Shown piece after piece: positions 12,910 to 25,800 of a stretch of 64,000 bases of DNA. Numbering within the stretch: position 1 is the first letter of the stretch; each line of letters begins with the position of its first letter. Source of the stretch: Sindora glabra (taxonomy: Eukaryota > Streptophyta > Magnoliopsida > Fabales > Fabaceae). Location: assembly GCA_020226215.1 (NCBI GenBank), contig CM035235.1, forward strand, positions 67,047,283-67,111,282. The letters run 5' to 3'. The notes below the pieces were generated by a model. The model had not been told where the DNA came from. It worked only from the letters and a program-made list of their open reading frames with translations, and ran no database searches. A program made the translations under genes and the position numbers.

Positions 12910-13640
12910 AGCTAATTCTCAGTTTCGAATTAATCAGTCAGAAAACAGGGAAAGATTGAAAGAACTTCAATTTTCCTCTCAAAAATTCCAAAATATACAA
13001 GTAAAACGGTCTAGGGCTAATAATTCATCTTCTTTATTTTCCCACCATTCTTCAAATCTTCCAATTCAAGTTGAACACTGCTAAACCCTAAACCCTAATA
13101 GACGAAAACAAATAAGAGCCCTCAAAACCCAAGTATAAAATTAAAACTTTTGCATGAAAAAACGGATTTCCAGACACTAAAACATCACAAAAACTACAAT
13201 TTCAAAGCATCTCCAGTCAGCTAAATCGCAACCTGTAGAAAACAAAAAATAGAGAAGCCCACAAGTATAAAACTACGAGCTTGCAAAACTCGAAGGTTCA
13301 AATCTTAAACTCGTTGCATAACATGCAAAAATCCTTATCGCAAGTTATACTAACGCAATTTAAATGCATGCATGATAATTAATATAAGCAAAAGCAGAAA
13401 ATTTTAGTGAGAGCAAGACAGAGAGAGAGAGAGAGAGAGAGAGGGTTGGTCGGAGAGTGAAAGCAGAGAATGGGTCTAGAGAAGCGGAGGAGCCCGACTA
13501 ATTCAGTGAGAGAGGCCAGCTTCGGCGCTGAGAACTTGAACAAGGCAAGCCAGCGTTGCCCAGCCGTGAGACGACGATAATCTGGGTTTCAGGGAGTTGG
13601 TTAATTCCTTTGAGCCTCAGTTTATGAATTAGTTTAGAAG
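12910..13640 (-). promoter_or_regulatory. 5' leader and upstream region of the PAF1/ELF7 gene
   Basis: On the gene strand this contains a pyrimidine tract, (CT)n, at 13421-13444, typical of plant 5' UTRs. A good splice acceptor (TTTTCTACAG before GTTGCGATT) lies near 13233, so a 5'-UTR intron is possible. The transcription start is not determinable. The region has no ORF of note. Confidence 0.45.
13421..13444. repeat. (GA)n/(CT)n microsatellite
   Basis: About 12 uninterrupted GA dinucleotides on the plus strand, read as CT in the orientation of the minus-strand PAF1 gene, about 510 bp upstream of its ATG. Confidence 0.9.
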
Positions 13641-14929
13641 CATGAATTTTGTCTTAATTTTCATTCCGATTCAAGTGAGAAAGGGATTAAAATCTTAAAA
13701 TTTTGCCTTTTTTTCCCCCACCTTCTTTATTTCTTTCCATTCAAATAAAACATAAAACACTTTTGTTGAAAATTATAAAGTTAAATTACAATTCGAATAC
13801 ATATGTTGAAACGAAAGGAAAGAGGAGAAAAAAGAAACAAAATATTCAAATTAAAATCGAAAAGAGAATTTAAAAAATTTTAAAATTTTAAAATACTAGA
13901 AAATTAGAAGCACAAATCTTGCTTTTTTACATGTACATTAATAAAGAAATGTCATGACATTTATATTTACAATTTAAAAAATAATTTTTAAAGTTGTAAA
14001 AATGGAAAAAGTAAATTCTTTTTTAAATAAAAATTATTTTTTTCAAATTTTTTATATTTAATATTAAATAAATAAAATATTTTTATTTTAATATTTTATA
14101 ATTATATTTTATGAAAAATACTTTTCATTCAAATAAAGTTAAATTTCTTTCCTCTGTTTTTTCAATTCAAACAAACAAGAAAAGGAATTAAACTTCTAAA
14201 ATTTTGCTTTCTTTCCATTCAAATAAAACAATTTTGTATGATGTTACAGAGTTAAATTACAATTCAAATACATAATTTGGTTGAATCTATCTAAATAGTG
14301 CAAGACTTCAAATTTTAGGCGAGTCCATTTTTCGTGAGAATTATTGTCAACCAATTCAGAATTTTGGTTGAATCCATACTGCACAAAACTATAAACTGAG
14401 GCAAAAATTAAATGGAAAACTTTTTCATTACTCTAAAATAGGCACCATAAATGATTGATAAATAGAAATAAAATCATTGTTAAAAACTTATTTTTTTCAT
14501 TTATTACTTAAATATAAATCTGAAAATCTAGTTATTGATAGAGTCCAATGGTATTATGTAATTAATTTAACTAACCCACTTAATGGAATAAGATTTTATT
14601 GTTGTTGTTATTGTATCACTTAAATATAAATCACATTATTGGCATGGCTGATTATTTCGATAATGAATGCTGAAATAAAGTTTTCAAGAATTTGCAATCA
14701 TGTAATTAATGCAGCTCAAAATTTAATCAATGACAACAATCACTGCAATGTGTCTATATATTTAGCATTTTTTCTATTTAAAAATTGGTTTTTGACAATT
14801 TAAAACATGTGAAGCGGATTTTAATAACTTGTCTCTTAAGAAAATTGTGGAAAAATGATTAGAAGGGTTTATTTGTGAGAGGATCACCTCTACTTAACTT
14901 GAGCTTAACTCACTTCAAGTCATTTTTTT

Positions 14930-15800
14930 GCATTGCATTGGAGGGTTTGTTTGAATTCCATAGTTGATTCACGAAATATTTTCTATTTTTTTAAAATATT
15001 TGAAAAGAATGTAAAATTTTTGTATTTATTTTAATTTTTCTAAGAAAAATATTTTGGAGAATGCGAAATATTTTTAGCTTGATATTTTTTTAAAATATTC
15101 CTATAAAGGAGATAAATATCTTATATTCTAATAATATAAAAATATTTTAATAATATAAATAAATCATTTTCTTCATCTTTTTATTAAAACCTTATTATAA
15201 CTGATATTTCATTTCACTATTGCCTAATACAATTAAAGCTATTGTCAACTATTATTGACCATTGTCCCATACCATCTATTACAATGCTAGTGATTGCAAT
15301 CATCGTCATTTATCATTAATGGCCATTGTCAGTCAACGCTTACACTTAATGATTTGTGTAGACTACTATTCATTATAAATAATTTTTATTGTTACTATCT
15401 ATCACTAGTAACATTTGTTAGTTATAATTCATTGTTGATGACTACTACTAATTATTATTTATTATTGAGATGACCACTAACCACCACTTATATTAGATAT
15501 TAGGTGATTGTTATCACTACTATCTATCATTGATGAAGTTTATTAGTTACTACGATTATCACCCACTATTATTTACAATTATTGATCACTCGATTTTTGA
15601 TGAGAACATATTTTGTAATCTAATAATATTTTTAAAAGTATATAAATTAATTAAAATATATAATTATAATATTCTTAAAAATATTTTAAAATGAATTAAA
15701 TATAATAATATTACATTATTAAGAATTAAGTTTTTAGAGATCATATCTTTGAAAATATTAAAATTTTTACAAATACATGATTTCATGAACTAAAGACTAT
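14930..15800. mobile_element. AT-rich TIR element with ATC/ATT-repeat core, copy 1
   Basis: AT-rich outer arms rich in AAAATATTTT motifs enclose a core (about 15185-15590) of imperfect CCATCATTA / ACTATTATT trinucleotide-like repeats. The right end carries a GATTTCATGAACTAAA motif that matches the family ends in inverted form. Its duplicate in unit B is at about 43885-44700. The boundaries are approximate. Confidence 0.5.
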
Positions 15801-16224
15801 CTAAAAGTGCAATAAATTTGAGGATTTATCTAATTTAAGCTCAACATTTTGTTTAAAAGAGAGAGAGAAAGAATATAAGCAGTCAACCATGAATATTTTT
15901 CTTAAATATTATCATAAAAGCATTCTTTCACCATAAAAATTTGATTTAAGTCATAATTATTCTTCAAAATGAGAATTCATTCTTACAACATCCTTCAAGC
16001 ACTAACTTGAATTTTAATTTAGATTTCATTTGCTTTGTTAGAAATCATTTTCTGTAAGAAAATATTATTTACATATATATTAATAAAAAAATGATATGCT
16101 ATTTTTATTTATAATTAAAAAATAATATTTATAATCATAATAATCGAAAAAAGTAAATTAGGAAAGTAACGGAGGAAAATGTTATTAACATGATAATAAA
16201 GTAACATATTTTTCTTAAACTCTT

Positions 16225-16227
<3 letters not shown>

Positions 16228-16317
<90 letters not shown>
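16228..16317. repeat. Palindromic microsatellite (AAT)n-(ATT)n
   Basis: A run of AAT repeats passes directly into a run of ATT repeats, so the two halves are reverse complements and can form one long perfect hairpin. The matching site in unit B (about 45090) has only a short AT stretch, so this is an expansion specific to copy A. Confidence 0.9.
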
Positions 16318-16319
16318 TT

Positions 16320-16430
16320 GGTTGCATTTGAAGGCGTGGGGTTGTTTGTTTTGAACTCCAAGCCCTTGGTTCCTCGTCTTAAAGAGGGGCAACAAATTTG
16401 ATATACCAACTCTGGCGTAGTGACTTAAAT
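16320..16430 (-). repeat. Conserved block, possible SINE
   Basis: On the minus strand this reads like the promoter part of a tRNA-derived SINE: a TGGTATATCAAATTTG segment followed about 40 bp later by GGCTTGGAGTTCAAAAC, similar to a B box. A homologous block lies at about 45110-45225 in unit B. It abuts the AAT/ATT microsatellite, which would be its 3' tail. This is suggestive only. Confidence 0.3.
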
Positions 16431-18976
16431 ATCATTTATTTTGTTGAAATATTTTTTAAATAAATTCATTTACTTTTATAAAGTAAAGAATCGATATGTT
16501 ATTTATATATTTTCATTAAAAATGATAATACTTAATGTTATAATAATAAAAAATATATTTTAAATAAAAATATTATTTTTATTATAATTTTTAAATTTTA
16601 AATTATATTTTATCATTTTAATATTTTATAAATATATTCCTATCAAATAGAATTTACCATTAAAACAAATTAGACCAATTTACCAGTTTAGGTCATAAAT
16701 AACTAGACAATAAAAGGTGGTGTAAATTCATACTTTATTGTTTATTTGATTGAGTTCCATTTTAAGCAGCAAGCTATTTTGTTTTGCCAGAAATTGAAAG
16801 AAAGTTTTGATGAGTGAAAATACAGAACTTCCTCTGGTTTTTATTATCTATTGTATTTAAAACAAATTTTTTATTTATTTTTATTTATCATTTCATAATT
16901 GAATGATGCATTAATTTTTTAATTTTATCCTTATTTTTTTACTAATAAATATTTTATTATTTTACATATTCATCTTAGAATGTTTCAACAAATTTAATTC
17001 ATCATAATTTTTTTCCTCATTTTTAATCATCTTGAATTTTGTACATGAAATAAAATATGGAGTAAATTTTAATTTTGAAATAAAGGATAATTTTGAAAAA
17101 TTCAATAAAAATAAATACATTAAACTACTTTTTCAATTTTCATGAAAATAGTTGAATGGAACGCATAATAAACTTTTAATCGTAGGATATACACCTAATC
17201 TTAAAACAAAAATATTATAAGTATTAAAAATAAAACCTAAAATTAAATTTTAAATTTTTTATATTTATTGAATTGAAGTTTATAAATTTATTGTATTATT
17301 TTATATTTTATTGACCATCCTTAATTTATATTCACAACTTAATTTTAAATATATTGCTCGTCTTAAAATTAAATTAAAATTGGTACCATTTGAGCTGCCA
17401 TTTCATGACATCTTTAATCAAAAGGGTTTGTATTGATTTCATTTTTGCAACGTATATTTCTAGAACAATTAATAATATAATAACTCAGCCATATAAAATA
17501 AAACAATATCTAATTTCAATGTGAACGAGTACTCTTTGGATAAACAAGGCACATGGTTTCCACTAGAACTCCAGTAGTAAAATAAAGAGCAAGATTTTTC
17601 TTTACCAAAAAAATAAAAAAAAATAAAGAGCAAGATTTCCACATCACTTCGTTTAACTTAAAAGGGAAAAAAATGAAAGGAAGAAGAAAAGAGCGATATA
17701 TGGTTCCAAAGTATGGTCGCCCACTACAACCTTTCCTATTCCTCCGTCGAATGAGTATTTGTCGGGTCGCAAAATTCACCGATTAGTCAATTACATGGAC
17801 AGCAGTAGTCGGTCTTTGTTTGGAGCGACATGCTGTCTCCAATGGCCCAGCTTGCACAACACAAACACAGGAATATTAATAAAAAAGAAATCAAGTTCCT
17901 AAGACAAAACAAATAAACAAGGGTAATTCTTGCGTAATACAGGTAATATATACATATATACGTTCTTATAAATTTTATGAGATTTTTTTATAAAATTTAT
18001 AATTTTTTTATAATAATATAAATTATGAAGTATAACTATTTATATATTTTGTAATTTTTTAATAAACTTTATGAGATAAATAGTACTAGTTGTAACACAA
18101 AAATTTTAAGAATTTTACAAAAAAATAATGAAATCTTAAAAAAATTATAAGATTTTATAAGATTTATGAAAACAAATTACAAAGATCATATTAGTATTCT
18201 TTATTCTGAACCTAACAAATAAATAAATAGGAGTATATTTCCAAAATTGTTTACTATTCATAACACACTATCTCACTTTGAGGACCTCAGTAAAATTGGT
18301 GAGGTCCATCAAAATGGAAGTTCATGATTTGAAACTACTATGAATACTATTTCTTAGTGCTAGCATGGTCTTCCCAAAACAAAAAATTTTCATTCATCAT
18401 TCAACAAATAAATTCACCTATAAATAGGCATCAAGTTTCTTTCTTAAAACAAAATATTCTCTCTTCAATTGTTCAAAGCTCTTCATGTATTTACATATTC
18501 ATACATCACCATTACTATTACTCTTTAGGTGGGAAAACAAATGATATACTAATTATCTAGAACAATGACATAGTGAGTGGTTCTATTTACAATTTCTTTT
18601 GTTCATAATATTGATCAACTTATGTACATATAACAAAATTTGAGTGACCTAACCTTAAATAGATAGAGTCAATTTAATTTTGACTGTGTCTCACATGTAG
18701 TCATGAGATGAGTTGTAAATTTAGATAAATGTAACTAGCAATACTCTTATCAATATAAGCTATGCTAGCTTAAAAACAACTAAAGACATGCTAATAGAGT
18801 TACATCCATACATGTTCGATAATAATTTTCCTAAATTTAGATAGTATTTTTTCCTAAGGAGTATTGAGATACACTCTTCAATTCTTATTATGGATTTATT
18901 ACTTGATTTTTAAAAAAATATTTCCTAATTTTATAAAAGTTATTACTAGATGTGTATGGGTGTGACTTTATCTATA

Positions 18977-21455
18977 GGAATAGCAATGGGCCATGTCTAA
19001 GTTGACTTGACCTGGACCCAACATTACTTATACACGATAGTAAAGACCTAAAATGAACCTGAACTTGAAGACCCAAAGCATTTGGGCCTGAGTTGGACCC
19101 GAAATAGACCCAAAGCATTTATTCGCATTAATTCTTTTGTTGAGACAAAGTAATACCTCTATGAAAGAGAATCTCATTTCTTAGCAAGTTTACTTGCTAA
19201 CTAATAAAGAATGTTCTAAAACATTGAACAAAAAAGTGGCAAAATAAAACAAGACAACTATTAATAACAAAACAGGAGAAAAAATGTGTTACTAACTTTC
19301 AAATTCCACATCTAATGCTTCTCTATCATGATTTAAATTTTAAGCTTATCTCAAACATAAGCATCATGGAAGTTAAGGAAGAATCTTCTCATTACCTAAA
19401 AATGAAGTGCTATATAAACCATTAGTAGAGAGACAAACAAGACTTGCCAAGTAATCAAAAGATAAAATAATTTTCTAAGCAGGGCATAAGGATGACTATA
19501 ACCTACAAATATTAATAATCAAAAGGGTTTGGTACCATTATCTACTTGCTAATATTGGTTTAAGTTTGGGCAAAAAAGCAAACAAAGCCATCTTGAATCG
19601 TTTATTAGGATTGTAAAGAGAAATTTAAAGAATAGAGGTAGATAGTAATAGTAAGTTCAAAGTGCAAAACATATCTGTGACAAAGATATAATAGGCTGAT
19701 AATTAACAATGAAAGTGAAGTTAATCATATTGTTTTGCATACCAGACATTGGAGCTAGACATAACAATGCAACTAATCCTTCATTAAGCGAGTCCTAACA
19801 AAGTCTGATCTTACTATTAAATAAACTTTGAAGTACATTAACATTTAAATATTAATGGATGTAGAAAAAAGCATATATTGACATTAACGTGAAAAAGGGA
19901 CTAAGATGACAAGGGATAGAATTTTCTAATTTTCATTTTTCCATGAATGTGCGAAACCTCATAAATCATGTACAGGAAAAGGCAAAACTTAAAAATAATA
20001 AATAAATAAAACTAAAGAATAAGAAGTCATAATTCATATGAATTTCATTGAAGAGTTTTTAAAATCTATTTTGACTTTAATTTTCACAAAACAAAAAAAA
20101 TACTATTACAATACATTGAAATCCTAAGTATATAATAGAAAACTATGTATACCTAATAAGAAGCAAATTAGCTATTCATTCTTAAAAAATCCAAGGGTTT
20201 TCTCCTTCAAATCTTAGTTTGACAATTATTTTGATACAGGGTATTTTAGCATGACATGAAGGGAAGTATTTGTAACTTGTCTAAAATTTGATAAGTAATT
20301 AATATTTCAAGCATTCAACAAGACTGTAACATCAAACCATAAAATTTGTAAAAGCACTAATAATTTGCTAATGCTTGATGCAAGTAGCCGCATGTCAAAG
20401 TGTTTGTAGCACTCACGTTATGCTGAAAGTCCTTTGAGGTTATTGGGGCTACTTGAAATTCTAGGTATGACATTAAAAACACATAAAAATGATTAGTATC
20501 TTGTTCATATTTCTATATTTATAAAAAGAAAAACCAATAGCTATATATATTGCTTAATATAAATTTTCTACTTTATTCTATAAAAAAAACTAGGAGTTAT
20601 ACATATTGCACAATATAAATTTCATCTTTAACAAAATTAACAATTTAAAACACCTAATATTTCTTTTTGCCCCCATTCTTTTACAAAGAGTAAACAACAA
20701 CTTGTTCTTTCCTTGTGCCAGTGTCTTTATGGTTGATGGCAAGATGGTAGTGGGCAAACATTAAAATTTTGGCTATCGTTAGTGTCATCTTGGTTCAATG
20801 TCAAAAAGCAATAAACCTAAATCATTACAATATAGTTCAAATCCTAAAATCCATTACAAAAAATCCATCAAATTGGAAAGGTCTTAAGTATACAAATCAA
20901 TCTTCAAATTACAATAAACCCAAAACAAATCAAGGAAGAGGCCTATTTGGGGATTTTCTAAATTTATAACTATAAATAAATTTATAAAAAGCTAATGAAA
21001 TCCAAAATTCAAAGTCAATATAAATTGGAAACTAATAAACAATTAAAACTCAAAATCACATTTTGACTTTATGATCCTTATGTAAATGATTGTTTCAAAG
21101 GAGAGGATTCAGATCTAAGCGAAAATCTACTTGAAAAGAGAATAGAAGCAAAAAGTTAAAGAATGTTATTTGTCTAATGATTAATTAACGATTTGAAGCT
21201 TTAAGGTAGATTTGGGAATGAAATCCCTAGAAATCTTTAGAGCTTTACCAATACAAAGGAACGAGATGATTCAAATGAAGAAGAAAAATGAAAACACTAC
21301 TCAGGTACCCATTTAGACCTGAAAATAAAGTGGATCTAATAAGATTAGAACCATACTTAAACCATCATGGAATGAATCTAATTAGACCAAACCCATCAGG
21401 TCCAATACTAGTTGGATTAGTTAAGACTCAATGGGTTTGGCAATTTTGCCATCCA
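18977..21455. mobile_element. Non-autonomous hAT-like insertion in the AHP pseudogene (copy A only)
   Basis: Unit B runs straight from the counterpart of about 18970 to that of about 21460 (near 47760-47800), so about 2.48 kb is inserted in A. The left end GGAATAGCAATGGG and the right end, read inverted, TGGATGGCAAAATTGCC, are similar, as in plant hAT ends (GGATGGCAA type). The flanking 8-mers TATCTATA and TATCTATT match at 7 of 8 bases. Subterminal GGACCC/GGGTCC motifs occur near the left end. No transposase ORF is seen; the longest frame is about 67 codons. Confidence 0.6.
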
Positions 21456-22260
21456 TATCTATTTATTATGTTTCTTGTAAAATTGTGCTAGCTATGAATC
21501 TATGACTAATATGAAATGCACAAAATGATGGATAGTGCTCCTACTAGAGCTGGTATGTTGCTTTTGCAAGATTATATAAGTATTACTAAACCTAAATTTA
21601 TTTCTATTATTTAATGTTGTTTAATATCTTTCTTAACCCCCCATAAAGAAATGCACAAAATGAAAGATAGATAACCCATTTGCATTTCTTGCCTTGCAAT
21701 ATTCCCTAAATAAAGTGCACTTTGCTTTCACCTTTTTAGCTTTAATGTTGCGCCCATTGTAAAAAAAATAAAAATAAAAATAAAAAATTAGCAAATTTAT
21801 TGTTTTGATAAAGCCAAGATAGGATGTTCTTAATGATACCTCTAAATAATGAAACCAAGCAATTTAATAATGTTTCTTATGAACTATTCTATACTTATCT
21901 TGAGTTACTTCCCTTAAATTAATGCATAATGCTATCCAACTTATTAAAATCTAGTAGGTGCCTATCTCTATCATAAACATAATATAATGACACCAACAGT
22001 ATTAATAACAGAAGAACATTAGATAAAATAGAAAATATAATTAAACTAATTCATAATATCTACTTTAAGCTTAAGAAGAGTTTTAAGGAATTATGGTAGT
22101 AAAGAATGACAATTTCTTCAACAAAGTTTAGATTAGCATAATCTTGTAGCTCCTCAAGTTGTATAAATTGTTCATCTAGATATCCTTACAACAATTCGAT
22201 GTTTGATATTTTGTTAATGGATAAATAATTTTTACTATGTTTATGTACCTTTTAAGCAAA

Positions 22261-22589
22261 ACATGAGTTTTCTACATACCTTTTTATGCAAAACATAAGT
22301 TTCTACACACCCTGTATGTTATTCATAATTTTCTACATATCCCTTCATGCAAACATGATTTTTTTTTCGCATTTCCTTAATGTAGAATATAATTTTTCTA
22401 CATGTTTTTTATGCAAAACATGAATTTTTAGCATATCCTTGATGCAAAATATAATTTTTCTACATATCAGTTATGATAAACATGATTTTTTTTGCATACC
22501 CTTTTATGCAAGACATGTTTTCTTTCTCCTTAGCCAATAACTTGTTTTCTCCATTTATATTGCATACCCTTTATAAAAACATGATATTA
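22261..22589. repeat. Minisatellite in AHP intron 1, copy A
   Basis: About nine imperfect tandem units of roughly 33-38 bp, each with the kernel CTACATACCCTTTTATGCAAAACATGA followed by a T run. The homologous array in unit B is at about 48405-48820. It lies entirely in the first intron of the AHP gene or pseudogene. Confidence 0.85.
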
Positions 22590-22861
22590 GGTGTATTCTA
22601 AGGCAAGATAAAGTTATTGCAATGCAAATTAGAATTCCTAAAGGTACCAACTAAATGTATATATAGTTTTGCCTTTGTTAACTAGTGAGTTTGAGACACA
22701 AGAAAAAGAAAAAAATTGAAGAAGCTAAGTTGTGATGTTTCTCGTTAGTGATAGTGAAAGAAAGCTTAGGTTAAGAACACAAAATGAAGAGAAGAAAGAA
22801 CCTTATCAAAGAGGGAATGTTTCATTGCAGCCACTTGTTAGAGAGATTGGTTTCTCTCCAT

Positions 22862-25800
22862 TAGATAGAAAAGAAGACACAAAGATGATGATGAAAGGAG
22901 AAGTGAGAATGATAGCTGGAGGCTAAGTTTGGAATGCATTATATAAAGAAGTAAACAAAGCTTTTTATAATAGAAAAGATGTAAGGAGTGAGAAGGAGGG
23001 TTACTTTTTTTAAAAAAAATAATGTTATAGACATTGAAAATAAAATTTAAAATATAAATTAAGATTTATTATTAAATACAAGATAGTTAGACAAATTTAT
23101 AAAGTTCAATTCAATAGATATAAAAATTTTAAAATTTAATTTTAAATTTCATTTTCTATATAGGTAATATCTTTACTAAATTCACAAGAGTAAGTGCAAC
23201 CAGTGTATGTTAATTATTACTATTTTAGATTCAGTTGGAGATTCTTGAAATGTAGTCTACATTTGTGTATTTCAGAATACAAATGAGAGCTCAAAAGAAT
23301 ATCAAACAAATGAAGAGATACTTCATATGATAAAAATCTTAAATAAAACTTGTATGTTTTAAATCTTGTTCTTAATATATACTTGCATCTACGATAAACT
23401 TTGAATTAAATAGATCCAATTATTTAAAATTAATAAAATTATTTTAATTCAATTTGTATTATATGTGCATATATGACATATAGTAAAAATGAACAGTACT
23501 TCATAAGTGGATATTTGTCTCCCCAATATTCTTGCTATTTTGTTGAAATTAATACTACAAATTGATTGGTTGCAATCTTATATTTTAATTATTGAAATGA
23601 ATCTTCGAATCACATGCACTAAATATCTAATATTCCATTAGCTTACCTGAAGAGGGATCAATTAGCATTAGAAATAGTAGCTGTACGACCCCAAGGACCA
23701 TTGGAGCATTAATAATGTTATATACATCTTGTACATCAAAAATAAAATTTAAAATTGAATTTCAAATATAAGTCAGATATTATCAAATTTAAAATTGAAT
23801 TTCAAATATAAGTCAAATATTATTAATTAAATATAAAATGGTAAAATAAATTTATAAATTCAATTCAATAAGTATAAAAAAATTGAAATTCAATTTCAAA
23901 TACCACTTTTGATATCTATAATATTTTTATTTGAGCATTGCATTATCTTAATAGAGGACACTAAATAAGTCAAATAACTCAATGGAAAAAAAGGACAAAA
24001 TTAATTAAATTGACAATATATATTAGCTTATTTGCAATTCAACCCATCTAAAACTAGACTTTTTCGTGACACTCCTTTTGTTAAGAATTGAAACCAATCT
24101 AATGTAATCCCTCTGTAGTAGAGTGCTCAGTATGAAAGTACAATTCTATTATAAAAATTTTATGTTTAAATGCAAATGGAAGTGGTAGAAGAATACATTG
24201 GAAAGGAATAAATAATCCCTTATAGCCTTTAACAAGAACGCACACAAGTAAGGAAATTTTTCAAAAACCTCGAATGTATATGTAATTCGCTAATGTCTTG
24301 ATAATTTTCTATACTCTTTTTGAAGAATGAATAATTTGCTACACACTTTTTGAAGAAATTATTCTTTAATTATGACATCATGTCGAATTGGAGAGTTGAC
24401 AATCTTACATATCTCGTAACAAGTATAATTTCACATACCTCATATTAAATTAAATCTATAATATAGATGTACAATAAAGAAAATTTTCATGGTGCTAGTA
24501 CAATGATATACTGATATAATAATAAATTTAATTATTAATATATTATTATATAATGTATAATATTTCAACTAAAAATAAATTTAATATATTATCAAATTTA
24601 ATAATACATCGATATATCATAATCTTAATAATATATTAATCTCCTTCAAAACTTTTGGTTTAGAAATGGAATGTCTTCATTGTACATCCTTGTAGGGAGG
24701 ATTAAACTTATGGTATACCACTGATATAAAGTATATTGATATACCATTAAATTTAATTTTTTATAAACATCTCTTTTACAAAGAGTAATTATTAATAGCA
24801 CAAAATTATTAATCCTATGGCCTTTTGTAAATTTTTTTGGGGTAATATTTGCAAGCCTTTTAAACTCTCACTACCAATCTAGATAAGATCACTAATAAAA
24901 AATTATCAACCAATTAAATTAGCTTCCATGAAAAAGGGCTTTTTTTATATTAATAGCATGAAAAGATTAATATATGACCTTTTACAAACTATTTAAACTC
25001 TCATTGGTAGAAATTTAGATGAGATGGTTACTCATAACAAATTATTAAACCAATTAAATTTTTAAATATAATTAACATGCTAGAAGTCAAATTTTGTATA
25101 TAATTAACATGCTACATAAGCTATGTGACTTTTGTTGAGTTTGATGCAAATTCTAATTATTATCCATTTATATTATTTTTTATGAGTTATTTTTCAATTT
25201 AAGTTATGTTTTTGTATTGGATTATATGATTAAGATTCTTTATCAAGTAATTTTTTTATTATAAATATTTATGTTAGTTTAGGATTTAGAATATAAGAAA
25301 GGTGTGATTATCTATAGGGATTATATGAGAACCGTTATGCAAATTTGAGAAAAATGTAACAAAAAATGATTCACAAATTGTCGGATTATAATTAAGAATT
25401 TTTATATATACTATTTTATAATTTTTAATGATATAGTAAATTTTTTTATTTACAATTTTTCCTTAAATTTAAGGTTTTTATTAAGTTAAATCTATTTATG
25501 TATTATTATATTACTTTAATTAATTTAATTACTTAATATTTAATTAATTAGGGATGAGATATTTTTTCCATCCGTTTCTGCCCATCCTAAGCCATGTCAT
25601 CACCCAAATGCAAATCTGTCCGACTCGGGATAAGAATCGGAAATGCTGGGGAGAGAAAACGAAGATGTATGGACATATTCCTTTTTATGCTTTGATGGAT
25701 ATAAAAGAAGAATATATAATTGCCGACATCAAGTATGTGTAAGAAAAAAGTACACCCCTATCTGTTGCATTTAAAAGATTTTTTTTTCATTTTTCTCTTT

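Larger units (their letters stand above)
17816..22861 (-). pseudogene. Decayed histidine phosphotransfer (AHP4-like) gene, copy A
   Basis: All six exons of the intact copy at 46618-49097 have counterparts: 22861-22802, about 22184-22054, 21967-21899, 21747-21676, 18490-18418 and about 17857-17816. The lesions are many. Codon 8 of exon 1 is TAA (22838-22840). The exon-2 acceptor AG has shifted by one base and its donor GTGAG has become ATGAA. In exon 3 the two codons after Met read CAT TAA instead of CAC CAA, so the active His is followed at once by a stop, and the donor GT is AT. The exon-4 acceptor CAG is CAA. The exon-5 acceptor CAG is TAA and its last codon is TAG. Exon 6 has lost its acceptor and first codons, and its original stop is now CAA. 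The intron between exons 4 and 5 contains a 2.5-kb insertion. No functional HPt protein can be made. Confidence 0.9.

Noticed and set aside
16135..16409. Poly-Asn / poly-Ile ORFs on the minus strand
   Set aside because: They are pure translations of the (AAT)n(ATT)n microsatellite.
17516..17779. 87-codon minus-strand ORF
   Set aside because: It falls in the 3' flank of the AHP pseudogene, has no counterpart frame in unit B and a low-complexity poly-Phe/Lys segment.
22261..22589. Regularly spaced repeats that look CRISPR-like at first sight (also 48405-48820)
   Set aside because: Units are contiguous, imperfect, lack unique spacers, and sit in a plant intron: a minisatellite.
22732..22926. 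64-codon plus-strand ORF next to the AHP pseudogene
   Set aside because: Antisense to AHP exon 1 and its 5' UTR; the minus strand explains the conservation.
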